A stretch of DNA of 8,998 nt, taken from the NCBI GenBank assembly GCA_016649475.1, contig JAENXP010000056.1, positions 1 to 8,998 of the forward strand, given 5' to 3'. How positions within the stretch are numbered: position 1 is the first letter of the stretch; each line of letters opens with the position of its first letter. The notes beneath the pieces are model-generated. The model ran no database searches. It saw nothing but the letters and a program-made list of their open reading frames with translations, and was not told the DNA's origin. This stretch comes from Burkholderiales bacterium (lineage in GTDB: Bacteria; Pseudomonadota; Gammaproteobacteria; Burkholderiales; SG8-39). Positions 1 to 6,826 of this stretch are shown in pieces. A program made the position numbers and the translations under genes.

Positions 1-261
1 GACCACACAGTACTGGCACTGGTTGGCGCCGGAGGTTGCGACCACGATCATTTCGCGCTCGGCCTTGGTCAGGCCGCTTTGCTTTTCCATGAGCGCGTCG
101 TGATAGGCGAAGAACGCGCGGAACTCGTCCGGGCGGTGCGCCAGGGTAAGGAACACATTGGGAACGAAGCCGGACTTCTCCTGCACTGCGACGATGCGCT
201 CGCGGATGTCCTGCGGCAGGTCTTCGAGCCTGGGTACGGGGAAACGGCTGATGGCGCTCAT
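1..261 (-). CDS. AhpD-like peroxidase-related enzyme (CMD family), 3' part outside the window
   Basis: Reading leftwards from the ATG at 261 gives 87 residues, beginning MSAISRFPVPRLEDLPQDI and still open at base 1. Residues 31-52 (SGFVPNVFLTLAHRPDEFRAFF), the segment GLTKAEREMIVVATSGAN and the Cys pair in CQYC near residues 82-85 match alkylhydroperoxidase/carboxymuconolactone-decarboxylase proteins of the 'peroxidase-related enzyme' type. Family members are about 180-200 residues, so roughly half is missing. In AhpD the CxxC pair is the redox centre that reduces peroxides; here the following His region is beyond the window. The start is supported by AGGAG (268-272 on the complement), 6 nt before the ATG. 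The gene is divergent from pgm, and the space between them carries an FNR-like box that may control it. The exact substrate is unknown. Confidence 0.85.
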   Translation of the reverse strand, partial: MSAISRFPVPRLEDLPQDIRERIVAVQEKSGFVPNVFLTLAHRPDEFRAFFAYHDALMEKQSGLTKAEREMIVVATSGANQCQYCVV

Positions 262-376
262 GCTGGGCTCCTGGTTGTGCCCCGGGCGTTGCGCCGGGCC
301 GGGAAATGCTGCAATGCCGTGCCCGCGGCCCGATAGATAATATGCGCGGTGGCGGCCTGTAAGTGTATCAGTGCAG

Positions 377-382
377 ATGCTA
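377..382 (-). promoter_or_regulatory. Possible -10 element (TAGCAT) of the AhpD-like gene
   Basis: On the complement, bases 382-377 read TAGCAT, 4 of 6 matches to TATAAT. A start near 370 would place the FNR-like palindrome (centre 410.5) about 40.5-41.5 bases upstream, the usual position for FNR class II activation, where a good -35 is not needed. The leader would be about 109 nt. An alternative -10 (TATTAT, complement of 337-342) lies closer to the gene. Inference from spacing only. Confidence 0.35.
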
Positions 383-403
383 GCCCAGCCACCTGCAGCG
401 CAT

Positions 404-417
404 TTGATCCAAATCAA
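404..417. promoter_or_regulatory. FNR/Anr-type binding site, perfect palindrome
   Basis: The sequence TTGATCCAAATCAA matches the FNR consensus TTGAT-N4-ATCAA at all ten specified positions. It lies between the divergent AhpD-like gene and pgm. FNR-family proteins carry an oxygen-labile iron-sulfur cluster and bind such sites under low oxygen, usually activating from about -41.5. Spacing fits a start near 370 on the minus strand. For pgm, a matching start near 452 has no convincing -10. The site is seen directly; regulator and target are inferred. Confidence 0.7.
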
Positions 418-466
418 CGGCACCGGCGCCGCGTGTGCCGCCAGCGTGCGCTGGCGCCGGGTGCCG
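418..466. repeat. GC-rich inverted repeat in the pgm upstream region
   Basis: CGGCACCGGCGCC (418-430) is complementary to GGCGCCGGGTGCCG (453-466) over 13 base pairs with one bulged G. A second, mutually exclusive hairpin, CCAGC-GTGC-GCTGG (441-454), overlaps its loop and right arm. The repeat starts at the base after the FNR-like box and ends 57 bases before the pgm start. It could be a leader RNA structure or a protein site; no poly-T follows, so it is not an intrinsic terminator. Confidence 0.6.
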
Positions 467-523
467 CAATTGGCGACAATAGAGCGAGCACCTTCTGCAG
501 AACACTCCCTTTCAGGAAATCAT

Positions 524-2161
524 ATGGTCCATCCACTCGCCGGCAAGCCGGCCCCCGTCTCCGTCCTCGTGGACGTACCCGCGTTGCTGCGCGCTTATCG
601 GGACAGGCCGGACGCGAACGATCCGCTGCAGCGCGTGGCCTTCGGCACCAGCGGACATCGCGGCAGCGCGCTCAACCGCAGTTTCAACGAAGCCCACATC
701 CTCGCCATCGTGCAGGCGGTGTGCGAATACCGTTCGCGGAACGCGATCACCGGTCCGCTCTACCTCGGCAAGGATACGCATGCCCTGTCAGAGCCCGCAC
801 AGCGCAGCGCGCTGGAGGTGCTCGCGGCCAACGGAGTATGCACTCACATCCAGAGCGATCAAGGCTACACCCCTACGCCAGTGATCTCGCGTGCGATCCT
901 GATGCACAACCGCGCCCCCGGCGCGGCGCGCGCCGACGGCCTGGTGATCACGCCCTCGCACAACCCGCCGGCGGACGGCGGCATCAAATACAACCCGCCC
1001 AACGGCGGTCCCGCGGATACCGATATCACCGGCTGGATCGAGCAGCGCGCCAACGCGCTGCTCGCGCAGGGCAACCGCGAAGTGAAGCGCCTGCCCTATG
1101 CCGAGGCGCTGGCCGCAGCGAGCACACACGAGGAGGATTTTGCCGCGGCGTATATCGCAGATCTTGGAAACGTGATCGACATGGAGGCGATACGCGCGGC
1201 GAAACTGAAGATCGGCGTCGATCCGCTGGGCGGCGCGGCCGTGGCCTACTGGAAGCCGATCGCGCAGCATTACGGCCTCGACATCGAGGTGGTCAATCCG
1301 AAAGTCGATCCCACCTTCGGCTTCATGACCCTGGACCACGACGGCAAGATTCGCATGGACTGCTCCAGCCCCTATGCCATGGCCAGCCTGGTCGGGCTGA
1401 AACAGCGCTTCGACGTCGCCTGGGCCAACGACGCCGACGTCGACCGCCACGGCATCGTGACGCCTTCGGGCGGGCTGATGAACCCGAATCACTACCTGGC
1501 GGTCGCCATTCACTATCTGCTCACCCACCGTCCGCAGTGGCCGCAGACGGCAGCCGTGGGCAAGACGCTGGTGTCGAGCGCGCTCATCGATCGCGTAGTC
1601 GCCGGGCTGGGCCGGCGCCTGATCGAAGTGCCGGTGGGCTTCAAGTGGTTTGCACCGGGGCTGCTGGACGGCGGATTCTGCTTCGGCGGCGAGGAGAGCG
1701 CCGGCGCGAGCTTCCTGCGCCGCGACGGCTCGGCCTGGACCACCGACAAGGACGGCATCATCCTCGGCCTGCTGGCTGCGGAAATCACCGCTGTCACCGG
1801 CAAGGATCCGGGGCGCTATTACCTCGACCTCGCGGCGCAGTTCGGCACCCCGCATTACTTGCGCGTGGACGCGCCCGCGACGCCGGCGCAAAAGGCCGCA
1901 TTCAAGCGCCTCAGCGGCGACAGCATTCAGGCCACAGAACTGGCCGGCGACACCATCCTCGCCAAGCTCACGCGCGCGCCCGGCAACGATGCGCCCATAG
2001 GCGGCCTCAAGGTGACCACGGCCGCGGGCTGGTTTGCCGCACGCCCTTCGGGGACCGAGGATATTTACAAGCTGTATGCAGAGAGTTTCAACAGCGCCGA
2101 ACATCTGGGACGCATCGTGGCGCAGGCGCAGGAAATCGTGAGCGCTGCACTGCGCGATTGA
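524..2161 (+). CDS. pgm: Phosphoglucomutase, alpha-D-glucose phosphate-specific
   Basis: Cytoplasmic enzyme interconverting glucose-1-phosphate and glucose-6-phosphate, feeding glycogen and surface-polysaccharide synthesis. The 545-residue product is almost exactly the length of E. coli Pgm. Visible alpha-D-phosphohexomutase signatures: FGTSGHRG at 40-47; phosphoserine loop TPSHNP at 143-148 with Ser145; the metal loop with Asp303, Asp305 and Asp307 in DADVDRHG; sugar-binding loop GGEESAG at 388-394; phosphate-binding loop RPSGTED at 507-513. All catalytic elements are intact. The reading frame is open upstream to an ATG at 371, but the start at 524 is preferred: AGGA (514-517) precedes it, it gives the family length, and the extra 51 residues show no family similarity. 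The gene faces the tRNA-Arg gene and is apparently monocistronic. I found no strong promoter for it. Confidence 0.97.
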   Translation: MVHPLAGKPAPVSVLVDVPALLRAYRDRPDANDPLQRVAFGTSGHRGSALNRSFNEAHILAIVQAVCEYRSRNAITGPLYLGKDTHALSEPAQRSALEVLAANGVCTHIQSDQGYTPTPVISRAILMHNRAPGAARADGLVITPSHNPPADGGIKYNPPNGGPADTDITGWIEQRANALLAQGNREVKRLPYAEALAAASTHEEDFAAAYIADLGNVIDMEAIRAAKLKIGVDPLGGAAVAYWKPIAQHYGLDIEVVNPKVDPTFGFMTLDHDGKIRMDCSSPYAMASLVGLKQRFDVAWANDADVDRHGIVTPSGGLMNPNHYLAVAIHYLLTHRPQWPQTAAVGKTLVSSALIDRVVAGLGRRLIEVPVGFKWFAPGLLDGGFCFGGEESAGASFLRRDGSAWTTDKDGIILGLLAAEITAVTGKDPGRYYLDLAAQFGTPHYLRVDAPATPAQKAAFKRLSGDSIQATELAGDTILAKLTRAPGNDAPIGGLKVTTAAGWFAARPSGTEDIYKLYAESFNSAEHLGRIVAQAQEIVSAALRD

Positions 2162-2202
2162 GCCTGCGCAGCGCGCCGGCAGACAGGTGGAGGGGTAGTA
2201 AT

Positions 2203-2279
2203 TGGCGCGCCCGACAGGAGTCGAACCTGTGACCTTTGGTTTCGGAAACCAACACTCTATCCAGCTGAGCTACGGGCGC
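2203..2279 (-). tRNA. tRNA-Arg (anticodon CCG)
   Basis: The complement folds into a complete cloverleaf. The 7-bp acceptor stem pairs GCGCCCG (2279-2273) with CGGGCGC (2213-2207). The D arm is GAGC-type (2267-2270 with 2254-2257). The anticodon stem TTGGT/ACCAA encloses loop TTCCGAA, so the anticodon is CCG (2245-2243), reading the Arg codon CGG. The T stem ACAGG/CCTGT encloses a 7-nt loop containing TTCGA. The discriminator is G, and the 3' CCA is encoded at 2205-2203. It is convergent with pgm, whose stop lies 41 bases away. Confidence 0.96.
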
Positions 2280-2288
2280 CTGGCCCAA

Positions 2289-2294
2289 AGTATA
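2289..2294 (-). promoter_or_regulatory. Probable -10 element of tRNA-Arg
   Basis: On the complement this reads TATACT, 5 of 6 matches to TATAAT, 9 bases upstream of the mature tRNA 5' end. I see no good -35 hexamer at standard spacing, so the promoter is only half supported. Confidence 0.45.
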
Positions 2295-2330
2295 CCGGCT
2301 TTTGCAATCTGGCTGCGCGCCGTTATGCTT

Positions 2331-2358
2331 TTGTGCAGCACGGAATTGCGACTATAAT
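2331..2358 (+). promoter_or_regulatory. Sigma70-type promoter of the cytochrome c gene
   Basis: A perfect -10 TATAAT (2353-2358) follows a TTGTGC -35-like hexamer (2331-2336) with a 16-bp spacer. The expected start is near 2365, giving a leader of about 33 nt before the ATG at 2398. Confidence 0.7.
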
Positions 2359-2397
2359 GCGCGCGTTTGCAACGACTTAGTGTAGCGAAGGAAGCCA

Positions 2398-3198
2398 ATG
2401 AGCCAGACCGAGCACGCCGCAGGACACGATACCCCGATCAAGACGCCCAAACAACTGATCATTGCCATCGTACTCGCGTTCGTAATACCGATCCTGCTCA
2501 TCGTCATGATTTCGCAGTACGTGGCCAACATCCGCAGCGTCGACATGGACAGCGCGGCGATGTCGCCCAACGCCGTGGCCACGCGCCTGAAGCCGGTGGG
2601 CGACCTGGCGTTCGCCGAAGCCGGCGGCGGCGCGGCAACCGCGCCCAGAAGCGGCGAGGAAATCTACAAGTCGGTTTGCAGTGCCTGCCATGCGAGCGGC
2701 GCAGCCGGCGCGCCCAAGTTCGGCGACGAAGGAGCCTGGGCAGCGCGCATCAAACTGGGCGAGAAGGCATTGCTGAGTGCGGTGATCAGCGGCAAGAACG
2801 CGATGCCCCCGCGCGGTGGCGGCGCCGATTTGAGCGACCTCGAAGTGGAACGCGCCGTCGTCTACATCGCCAACGCCGCCGGGGCCAAGTTCACGGAGCC
2901 TGCGGCCGCCACCGCGCCGGCGCCGGATAAAGTGGCTGCTGCCGCGCCCGCCGGCTCGGTAGACGGCAAGAAAATCTACGATACCACCTGTGTCGCCTGC
3001 CATGCTTCCGGCGTAGCCGGCGCGCCCAAGGCGGGCGACAAGGCCGCCTGGGCAGCGCGCCTCGATACCGGCATGAACGCGCTCTACGCGAACTCGCTCA
3101 AGGGCAAGGGCGCGATGCCACCCAAGGGCGGTAACGCCGCGCTCGGCGAAGCCGAGCTCAGGGCGGCCGTCGACTACCTGGTGGGGCTGGTCAAATAG
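2398..3198 (+). CDS. Membrane-anchored diheme cytochrome c (cytochrome c5-like, two tandem domains)
   Basis: A 266-residue c-type cytochrome. A hydrophobic segment at residues 19-43, with no cleavage motif, is probably an uncleaved N-terminal anchor leaving the rest in the periplasm. Two similar heme domains follow. The first (86-160) has CSACH at 94-98 and probable axial Met136 in AMPP; the second (190-264) has CVACH at 198-202 and Met240 in AMPP. They are joined by an Ala/Pro-rich linker (about 165-186). The domain type resembles CycB/cytochrome c5 proteins, small electron carriers to terminal oxidases or reductases. The partner is not visible here. The domains are about half identical and share exact DNA blocks, indicating internal duplication. 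AAGGA (2388-2392) supports the start. The gene stands alone between its own promoter and a terminator. Specific role unknown. Confidence 0.9.
   Translation: MSQTEHAAGHDTPIKTPKQLIIAIVLAFVIPILLIVMISQYVANIRSVDMDSAAMSPNAVATRLKPVGDLAFAEAGGGAATAPRSGEEIYKSVCSACHASGAAGAPKFGDEGAWAARIKLGEKALLSAVISGKNAMPPRGGGADLSDLEVERAVVYIANAAGAKFTEPAAATAPAPDKVAAAAPAGSVDGKKIYDTTCVACHASGVAGAPKAGDKAAWAARLDTGMNALYANSLKGKGAMPPKGGNAALGEAELRAAVDYLVGLVK
2653..3189 (+). repeat. Internal tandem duplication of a heme domain within the cytochrome gene
   Basis: Two 75-codon units (2653-2877 and 2965-3189) align without gaps at a constant offset of 312 bases. They share 16 identical bases AGCCGGCGCGCCCAAG at 2703-2718 and 3015-3030, and 15 identical bases GCCTGGGCAGCGCGC at 2734-2748 and 3046-3060. 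By my hand alignment roughly 39 of 75 residues are identical. Confidence 0.8.
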
Positions 3199-3221
3199 CG
3201 GTCAGGGGAGCAGGTCACAAT

Positions 3222-3248
3222 AAAAGGCGGCTAGTCCGCCTTTTTTTT
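3222..3248 (+). terminator. Intrinsic terminator after the cytochrome c gene
   Basis: AAAAGGCGG (3222-3230) pairs perfectly with CCGCCTTTT (3236-3244) across a 5-nt loop CTAGT, and the T-run extends to 3248. It starts 23 bases after the cytochrome stop codon and separates it from gshB. Confidence 0.93.
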
Positions 3249-3323
3249 GCGCTTTTGCGCGGCGGCGTACAGGCCGTGGAGATTTTTCGGCCGCCGCACC
3301 CGAGCGCAACCGTGCCGAGTCGC

Positions 3324-3332
3324 TGTTAGAAT
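3324..3332 (+). promoter_or_regulatory. Possible extended -10 promoter of gshB-PTS operon
   Basis: TGTTAGAAT carries the TGn extension (3324-3326) plus TAGAAT (3327-3332), 5 of 6 matches to TATAAT. No clear -35 is present, as is common for extended -10 promoters. The start would be near 3339 with a leader of about 37 nt. It lies downstream of the terminator, where a promoter for gshB is needed. Confidence 0.5.
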
Positions 3333-3375
3333 CAGCCTGTCTGCTTAACGGGCTCTGCGCCCCGCGCTCGGCATT

Positions 3376-4320
3376 ATGAAGATTGCGATCATTCTCGATC
3401 CGCTGGATGAGATCAAGACCTACAAGGATACGACCTACGCGATGATGGCGGAGGCGGCTGAACGCGGGCACGAGCTGCACATTTTGATGCAGGACGGCGT
3501 GATGTGGAAACACGGCCTGGTGATCGGCGAGTCCTGCCGGCTCGAACTCACGGGCGAGAAGGAGCGCTGGTACCACATCGATCTGCCGCGCGAAGACGCG
3601 CTCGCCGAATTCGACGCGGTGCTGATGCGCAAGGACCCGCCGTTCGACATGGAGTACGTGACCGCCACCTGGCTGCTGGAGCTGGCCGGGCGCCAGGGCG
3701 CGAGGGTGTTCAACGATCCGCGCGCGCTGCGCGACCACAGCGAGAAGCTGGCGATCGCCGAGTTTCCGCAATTCACCGCCCCGACGCTGGTGACGCGGAT
3801 GGAAAAGCAGATCCACGATTTCATCGACGCGCACGCCGACGTGGTGGTGAAGCCCCTGGACGGCATGGGCGGCGCGCAGGTGTTTCGCGTCACCGACACC
3901 GACCCCAACCGCTACGTGATCGTCGAGACCATCACCTGGCACGGCACGCGCTCCATCATGGCGCAACGCTACATCCCGGAAATACGCGAGGGAGACAAGC
4001 GCATCCTGCTGATCGGCGGCGTGCCGGTGCCCTACAGCCTCGCGCGCATCCCCAAAGAGGGCGAGACCCGCGGCAATCTCGCCGCCGGCGGCAGGGGCGT
4101 GGCGCTGCCCCTGTCGGCGCGCGATATGGAGATCGCACGCGCGCTCGGGCCGCAATTGGCGCAGCGCGGCCTGCTCCTGGTGGGGCTGGACGTGATCGGC
4201 GACTACCTCACCGAAGTCAACGTTACCAGCCCGACCTGTTTTCAGGAAATCCGCGAACAGACCGGCTTCAACGTCGCAGCGCTGTTCATCGACGCGCTGG
4301 AGAAAGCATGCGCGGCCTGA
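3376..4320 (+). CDS. gshB: Glutathione synthetase
   Basis: Cytoplasmic ATP-grasp enzyme joining gamma-glutamylcysteine and glycine, the last step of glutathione synthesis. The 314-residue product is nearly the length of E. coli GshB. Family landmarks: LMRKDPPFD at 83-91 in the N-terminal domain; KPLDGMGG at 159-166, the flexible ATP-grasp loop; PYSLARIP at 219-226; RGNLAAGGRG at 232-241; and the metal-binding stretch near LTEVNVTSPT at 278-287 with Glu280 and Asn282. The ATG at 3376 matches the family N-terminus (MKIAIILDP), although no good Shine-Dalgarno is visible. It is probably first in an operon with the PTS genes, with 42 bases before the next start. The usual upstream partner gshA is not adjacent; a cytochrome gene and terminator occupy that place. 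Confidence 0.96.
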   Translation: MKIAIILDPLDEIKTYKDTTYAMMAEAAERGHELHILMQDGVMWKHGLVIGESCRLELTGEKERWYHIDLPREDALAEFDAVLMRKDPPFDMEYVTATWLLELAGRQGARVFNDPRALRDHSEKLAIAEFPQFTAPTLVTRMEKQIHDFIDAHADVVVKPLDGMGGAQVFRVTDTDPNRYVIVETITWHGTRSIMAQRYIPEIREGDKRILLIGGVPVPYSLARIPKEGETRGNLAAGGRGVALPLSARDMEIARALGPQLAQRGLLLVGLDVIGDYLTEVNVTSPTCFQEIREQTGFNVAALFIDALEKACAA

Positions 4321-4362
4321 AGCCTTATCCCGAGTCAATCACCTAATTTCAGAGAATTTGCC

Positions 4363-4776
4363 ATGGTCGGAATCCTGATAGTTGCCCACGGGGCGTTCGG
4401 CGAAGCCCTGATCCATTGCGCCAGCCACGTCATGGGCAAGCGCCCGCCGCAGGTGCTCCAGCTCGGCGTCACCATCCACGACGATCCCGAGGCCATCCTG
4501 CCGCAGGCCGTGGAACTGGTGAAGCAGCTGGACCAGGGTCAGGGTGTGCTGGTGTTCAGCGACATTCTCGGCGCCACGCCCTCCAATATCGCCACGCGCC
4601 TGCTCGAGCCGCGCCGGGTCGAGGGGATTTCCGGCGTCAACTTGCCGATGCTGATCCGCGCCCTGACCTATCGCGAGGAAGCGCTCGATGTCGTGGCCGA
4701 AAAAGCCATCAGCGGCGGCGTCGCGGGAGTGATCCACTTGAATACCGATGCCTGCAATGCTGCAAACCGAGGTTGA
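4363..4776 (+). CDS. PTS system mannose-family EIIA component
   Basis: A 137-residue stand-alone EIIA domain of the mannose/fructose family (ManX N-terminal type). His9 in ILIVAHG is the expected phosphorylation site, receiving phosphate from HPr. Other family features are SDILGATPSN at 66-75 and GVNLPML at 91-97. Mannose transporters normally carry EIIA with EIIB, plus EIIC and EIID membrane subunits; none are in this window. In betaproteobacteria this gene typically sits with ptsH and ptsI as an incomplete PTS, so a regulatory role is likely. The Shine-Dalgarno is weak (an AGAGAA stretch about 10 bases upstream). The end overlaps ptsH by 20 bases, suggesting translational coupling. The physiological target is unknown. 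Confidence 0.93.
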   Translation: MVGILIVAHGAFGEALIHCASHVMGKRPPQVLQLGVTIHDDPEAILPQAVELVKQLDQGQGVLVFSDILGATPSNIATRLLEPRRVEGISGVNLPMLIRALTYREEALDVVAEKAISGGVAGVIHLNTDACNAANRG

Positions 4777-5026
4777 AATCGTCAACAAGCTCGGGCTGCA
4801 CGCGCGCGCAGCGGCCAAGCTGACCCAGCTCGCGAGCGGATTTCAGAGCGAAATCTGGCTCACGCGCAACGGCCGCAGGGTCAATGCCAAGAGCATCATG
4901 GGCGTGATGATGCTCGCCGCCGGCAAGGGCTCGAAGATAGACATCGAAACCGACGGTAGCGACGCCGACGCGGCGCTGCAGGCCCTGCTGAGTTTGATTG
5001 TCGACAAGTTCGGAGAAGCCGAGTGA
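4757..5026 (+). CDS. ptsH: Phosphocarrier protein HPr
   Basis: An 89-residue HPr that carries phosphate from EI to EIIA. Catalytic His15 lies in LGLHARAA, with Arg17 next to it. Ser46 in AKSIMGVM is the position that HprK phosphorylates in bacteria possessing that kinase, and many betaproteobacteria do. An in-frame ATG lies 9 bases upstream (4748), but 4757 gives the canonical His15 numbering and the N-terminus MLQTEVEIV typical of the group. Neither start has a good Shine-Dalgarno, so translation is probably coupled to the upstream EIIA gene, which it overlaps by 20 bases. Its stop TGA overlaps the GTG start of ptsI. Start choice is uncertain by three codons; identity is clear. Confidence 0.95.
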   Translation: MLQTEVEIVNKLGLHARAAAKLTQLASGFQSEIWLTRNGRRVNAKSIMGVMMLAAGKGSKIDIETDGSDADAALQALLSLIVDKFGEAE

Positions 5027-6747
5027 GCTTCACCCTCCACGGCTCGGGCGTAGGCGGCGGCATCGCGATCGGACAGGTGCACCTGATTTCGAGTGCGCGG
5101 CTGGAGGTGGCGCATTACGCGGTCGCGCCCGAGCAACTCGAGCTCGAGGTGATGCGCTTCTCGACGGCGGTGGACAAGGTGCGCGCGGAACTGCAGGGGT
5201 TGCGCCGCAATGTCCCCGCGAGCGCGCCGGCCGAACTCGGCGCCTTTCTCAGCCTGCACCTGATGATCCTCGACGATGCGACGCTGTCGCAGGCGCCGCG
5301 CGATCTGATCCGCAGTTTGCGCTGCAACGCCGAATGGGCGATGGTGCAGCAGATGGATTATCTGGTTGCGCAGTTCGATAAGATCGAAGACCCGTACCTG
5401 CGCGAAAGAAAGGCCGACGTGGTGCAGGTGGTGGAGCGCACGCTCAAGGCGATGCAGGAGCAGCCGGGGCGCGCCAGCCCGGCGCCCGCCAACGAGGCGA
5501 GCCTGATCGTGGTGGCGCATGACCTGTCGCCGGCCGACATGATGCTGTTCAAGCAGCACCAGTACGCCGGCTTCGTCACCGACCTGGGCGGTGTGACCTC
5601 GCACACCGCCATCCTCGCACGCAGCCTCGACATTCCCGCCATCGTCGGCGCGCACACGGCGCGGCAGATGGTGCGCGAAGGCGAGCTGGTGATCGTCGAC
5701 GGCGTGCACGGCGTGCTCATCGTCGATCCGGACGACTTGGTGCTTGAGCAGTACAAGCTGCGCCAGCGACAGATCGAGTTGGCGCGGCAAAAACTCAAGC
5801 GCATCCGCGCCACGCCCACCACCACGCGCGACGGCACCGCGGTGGACCTGCACGCCAATATCGAGCTGCCGCAGGACATAGAACAGGTGCGCGAATCCGG
5901 AGCCACCGGCGTGGGCCTGTTCCGCAGCGAGTTTCTGTTCCTCAACCGGGATGACCTGCCCGGCGAGGACGAGCAGTTCGAGGCATACCGGCAGGTGGCG
6001 CAGGCAATGCGCGGCATGCCGGTGACCATACGCACGCTCGATCTGGGCGCGGACAAGACCATCAACGGCAGCGCACGCAGCGGGCCCAACCCGGCCATGG
6101 GTTTGCGCGCGATCCGGCTGTGCCTGGCGGAGCCGCAGATGTTCCTGGCGCAGCTGCGCGCCATCCTGCGCGCGTCGCATTACGGCAAGATCCGCCTGCT
6201 GATTCCGATGCTCGCGCACGCGCACGAAATAGATCAGGCGCTGGCCATGATCGCTCAGGCGAAGCAGTTTCTCCACGAGCAGGACGTGCCCTTCGACCCG
6301 GGCATCGAGGTCGGCGGCATGATCGAAGTGCCGGCCGCGGCATTGTCGCTCGGCGTATTCGTGCGCAAGCTCGATTTTCTGTCGATCGGCACCAACGACC
6401 TGATCCAGTACACGCTCGCCATAGACCGCACCGACGACAGCGTGTCGCACCTTTACAACCCGCTGCACCCGGCGGTGCTGCATTTGATCGCCAACACCAT
6501 CAAGACCGGCAGCCGCATGAAGGTGCCGGTGGCGGTGTGCGGAGAGATGGCTGGCGACGTGGCGCTGACGCGCTTGTTGCTCGGCTTCGGGCTGCGCCAG
6601 TTTTCCATGCATCCGGCGAACCTGCTCACGATCAAACAGCAGGTGCTCAAGAGCGACCTCGGCGAATTGGCCAGGCTCTCGGCCAGGATATTGCGCGCGG
6701 ACGATCCGGAAGTCGCAAAGCGGCTGCTGGAAAAGCTCAACGCGTAA
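5023..6747 (+). CDS. ptsI: Phosphoenolpyruvate-protein phosphotransferase (PTS enzyme I)
   Basis: Takes phosphate from PEP and passes it to HPr, starting the phosphorelay. The 574-residue length is typical of enzyme I. Domains in order: N-terminal HPr-binding region with swivelling phosphohistidine domain, where His194 lies in GGVTSHTAILAR (189-200); then the C-terminal PEP-binding barrel with GLFRSEFLF at 298-306, RTLDLGADK at 337-345, metal ligands Glu435 (GGMIEVP) and Asp459 (IGTNDLIQY), and catalytic Cys506 in CGEMAGD. There is no N-terminal GAF domain, so it is the PtsI type and not PtsP. The start is GTG at 5023, overlapping the ptsH stop in GTGA, with GGAGAAG at 5012-5018. It is last in the gshB-PTS operon; the nearest clear terminator is about 160 bases downstream. 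Confidence 0.96.
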   Translation: MSFTLHGSGVGGGIAIGQVHLISSARLEVAHYAVAPEQLELEVMRFSTAVDKVRAELQGLRRNVPASAPAELGAFLSLHLMILDDATLSQAPRDLIRSLRCNAEWAMVQQMDYLVAQFDKIEDPYLRERKADVVQVVERTLKAMQEQPGRASPAPANEASLIVVAHDLSPADMMLFKQHQYAGFVTDLGGVTSHTAILARSLDIPAIVGAHTARQMVREGELVIVDGVHGVLIVDPDDLVLEQYKLRQRQIELARQKLKRIRATPTTTRDGTAVDLHANIELPQDIEQVRESGATGVGLFRSEFLFLNRDDLPGEDEQFEAYRQVAQAMRGMPVTIRTLDLGADKTINGSARSGPNPAMGLRAIRLCLAEPQMFLAQLRAILRASHYGKIRLLIPMLAHAHEIDQALAMIAQAKQFLHEQDVPFDPGIEVGGMIEVPAAALSLGVFVRKLDFLSIGTNDLIQYTLAIDRTDDSVSHLYNPLHPAVLHLIANTIKTGSRMKVPVAVCGEMAGDVALTRLLLGFGLRQFSMHPANLLTIKQQVLKSDLGELARLSARILRADDPEVAKRLLEKLNA

Positions 6748-6790
6748 GGCGGGGGCGGTCCGGGCGGGTAACGCGCCTGCGCAGCGCCGA

Positions 6791-6820
6791 TTGACAGCGC
6801 CCCGGCTTCGCGGGTATTGT
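6791..6820 (+). promoter_or_regulatory. Sigma70-like promoter in the ptsI-metX intergenic region
   Basis: A perfect -35 TTGACA (6791-6796) is followed after 18 bp by TATTGT (6815-6820), 4 of 6 matches to TATAAT. The start would be near 6827. It begins 44 bases after the ptsI stop and points towards the terminator at 6909-6943 and metX. Confidence 0.5.
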
Positions 6821-6826
6821 TCCTCC

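Noticed and set aside
371..523. Upstream in-frame extension of pgm by 51 residues
   Set aside because: The extension has no Pgm-family similarity and includes the large inverted repeat. The ATG at 524 has an AGGA site and gives the normal family length.
788..2104. Long open frame of 438 codons on the minus strand
   Set aside because: It lies wholly opposite pgm and is a GC-rich codon-bias shadow; the translation shows no recognisable domain.
2203..2279. tRNA-Arg as an integration site for a mobile element
   Set aside because: No integrase gene or direct repeat of the tRNA 3' end was seen in the window.
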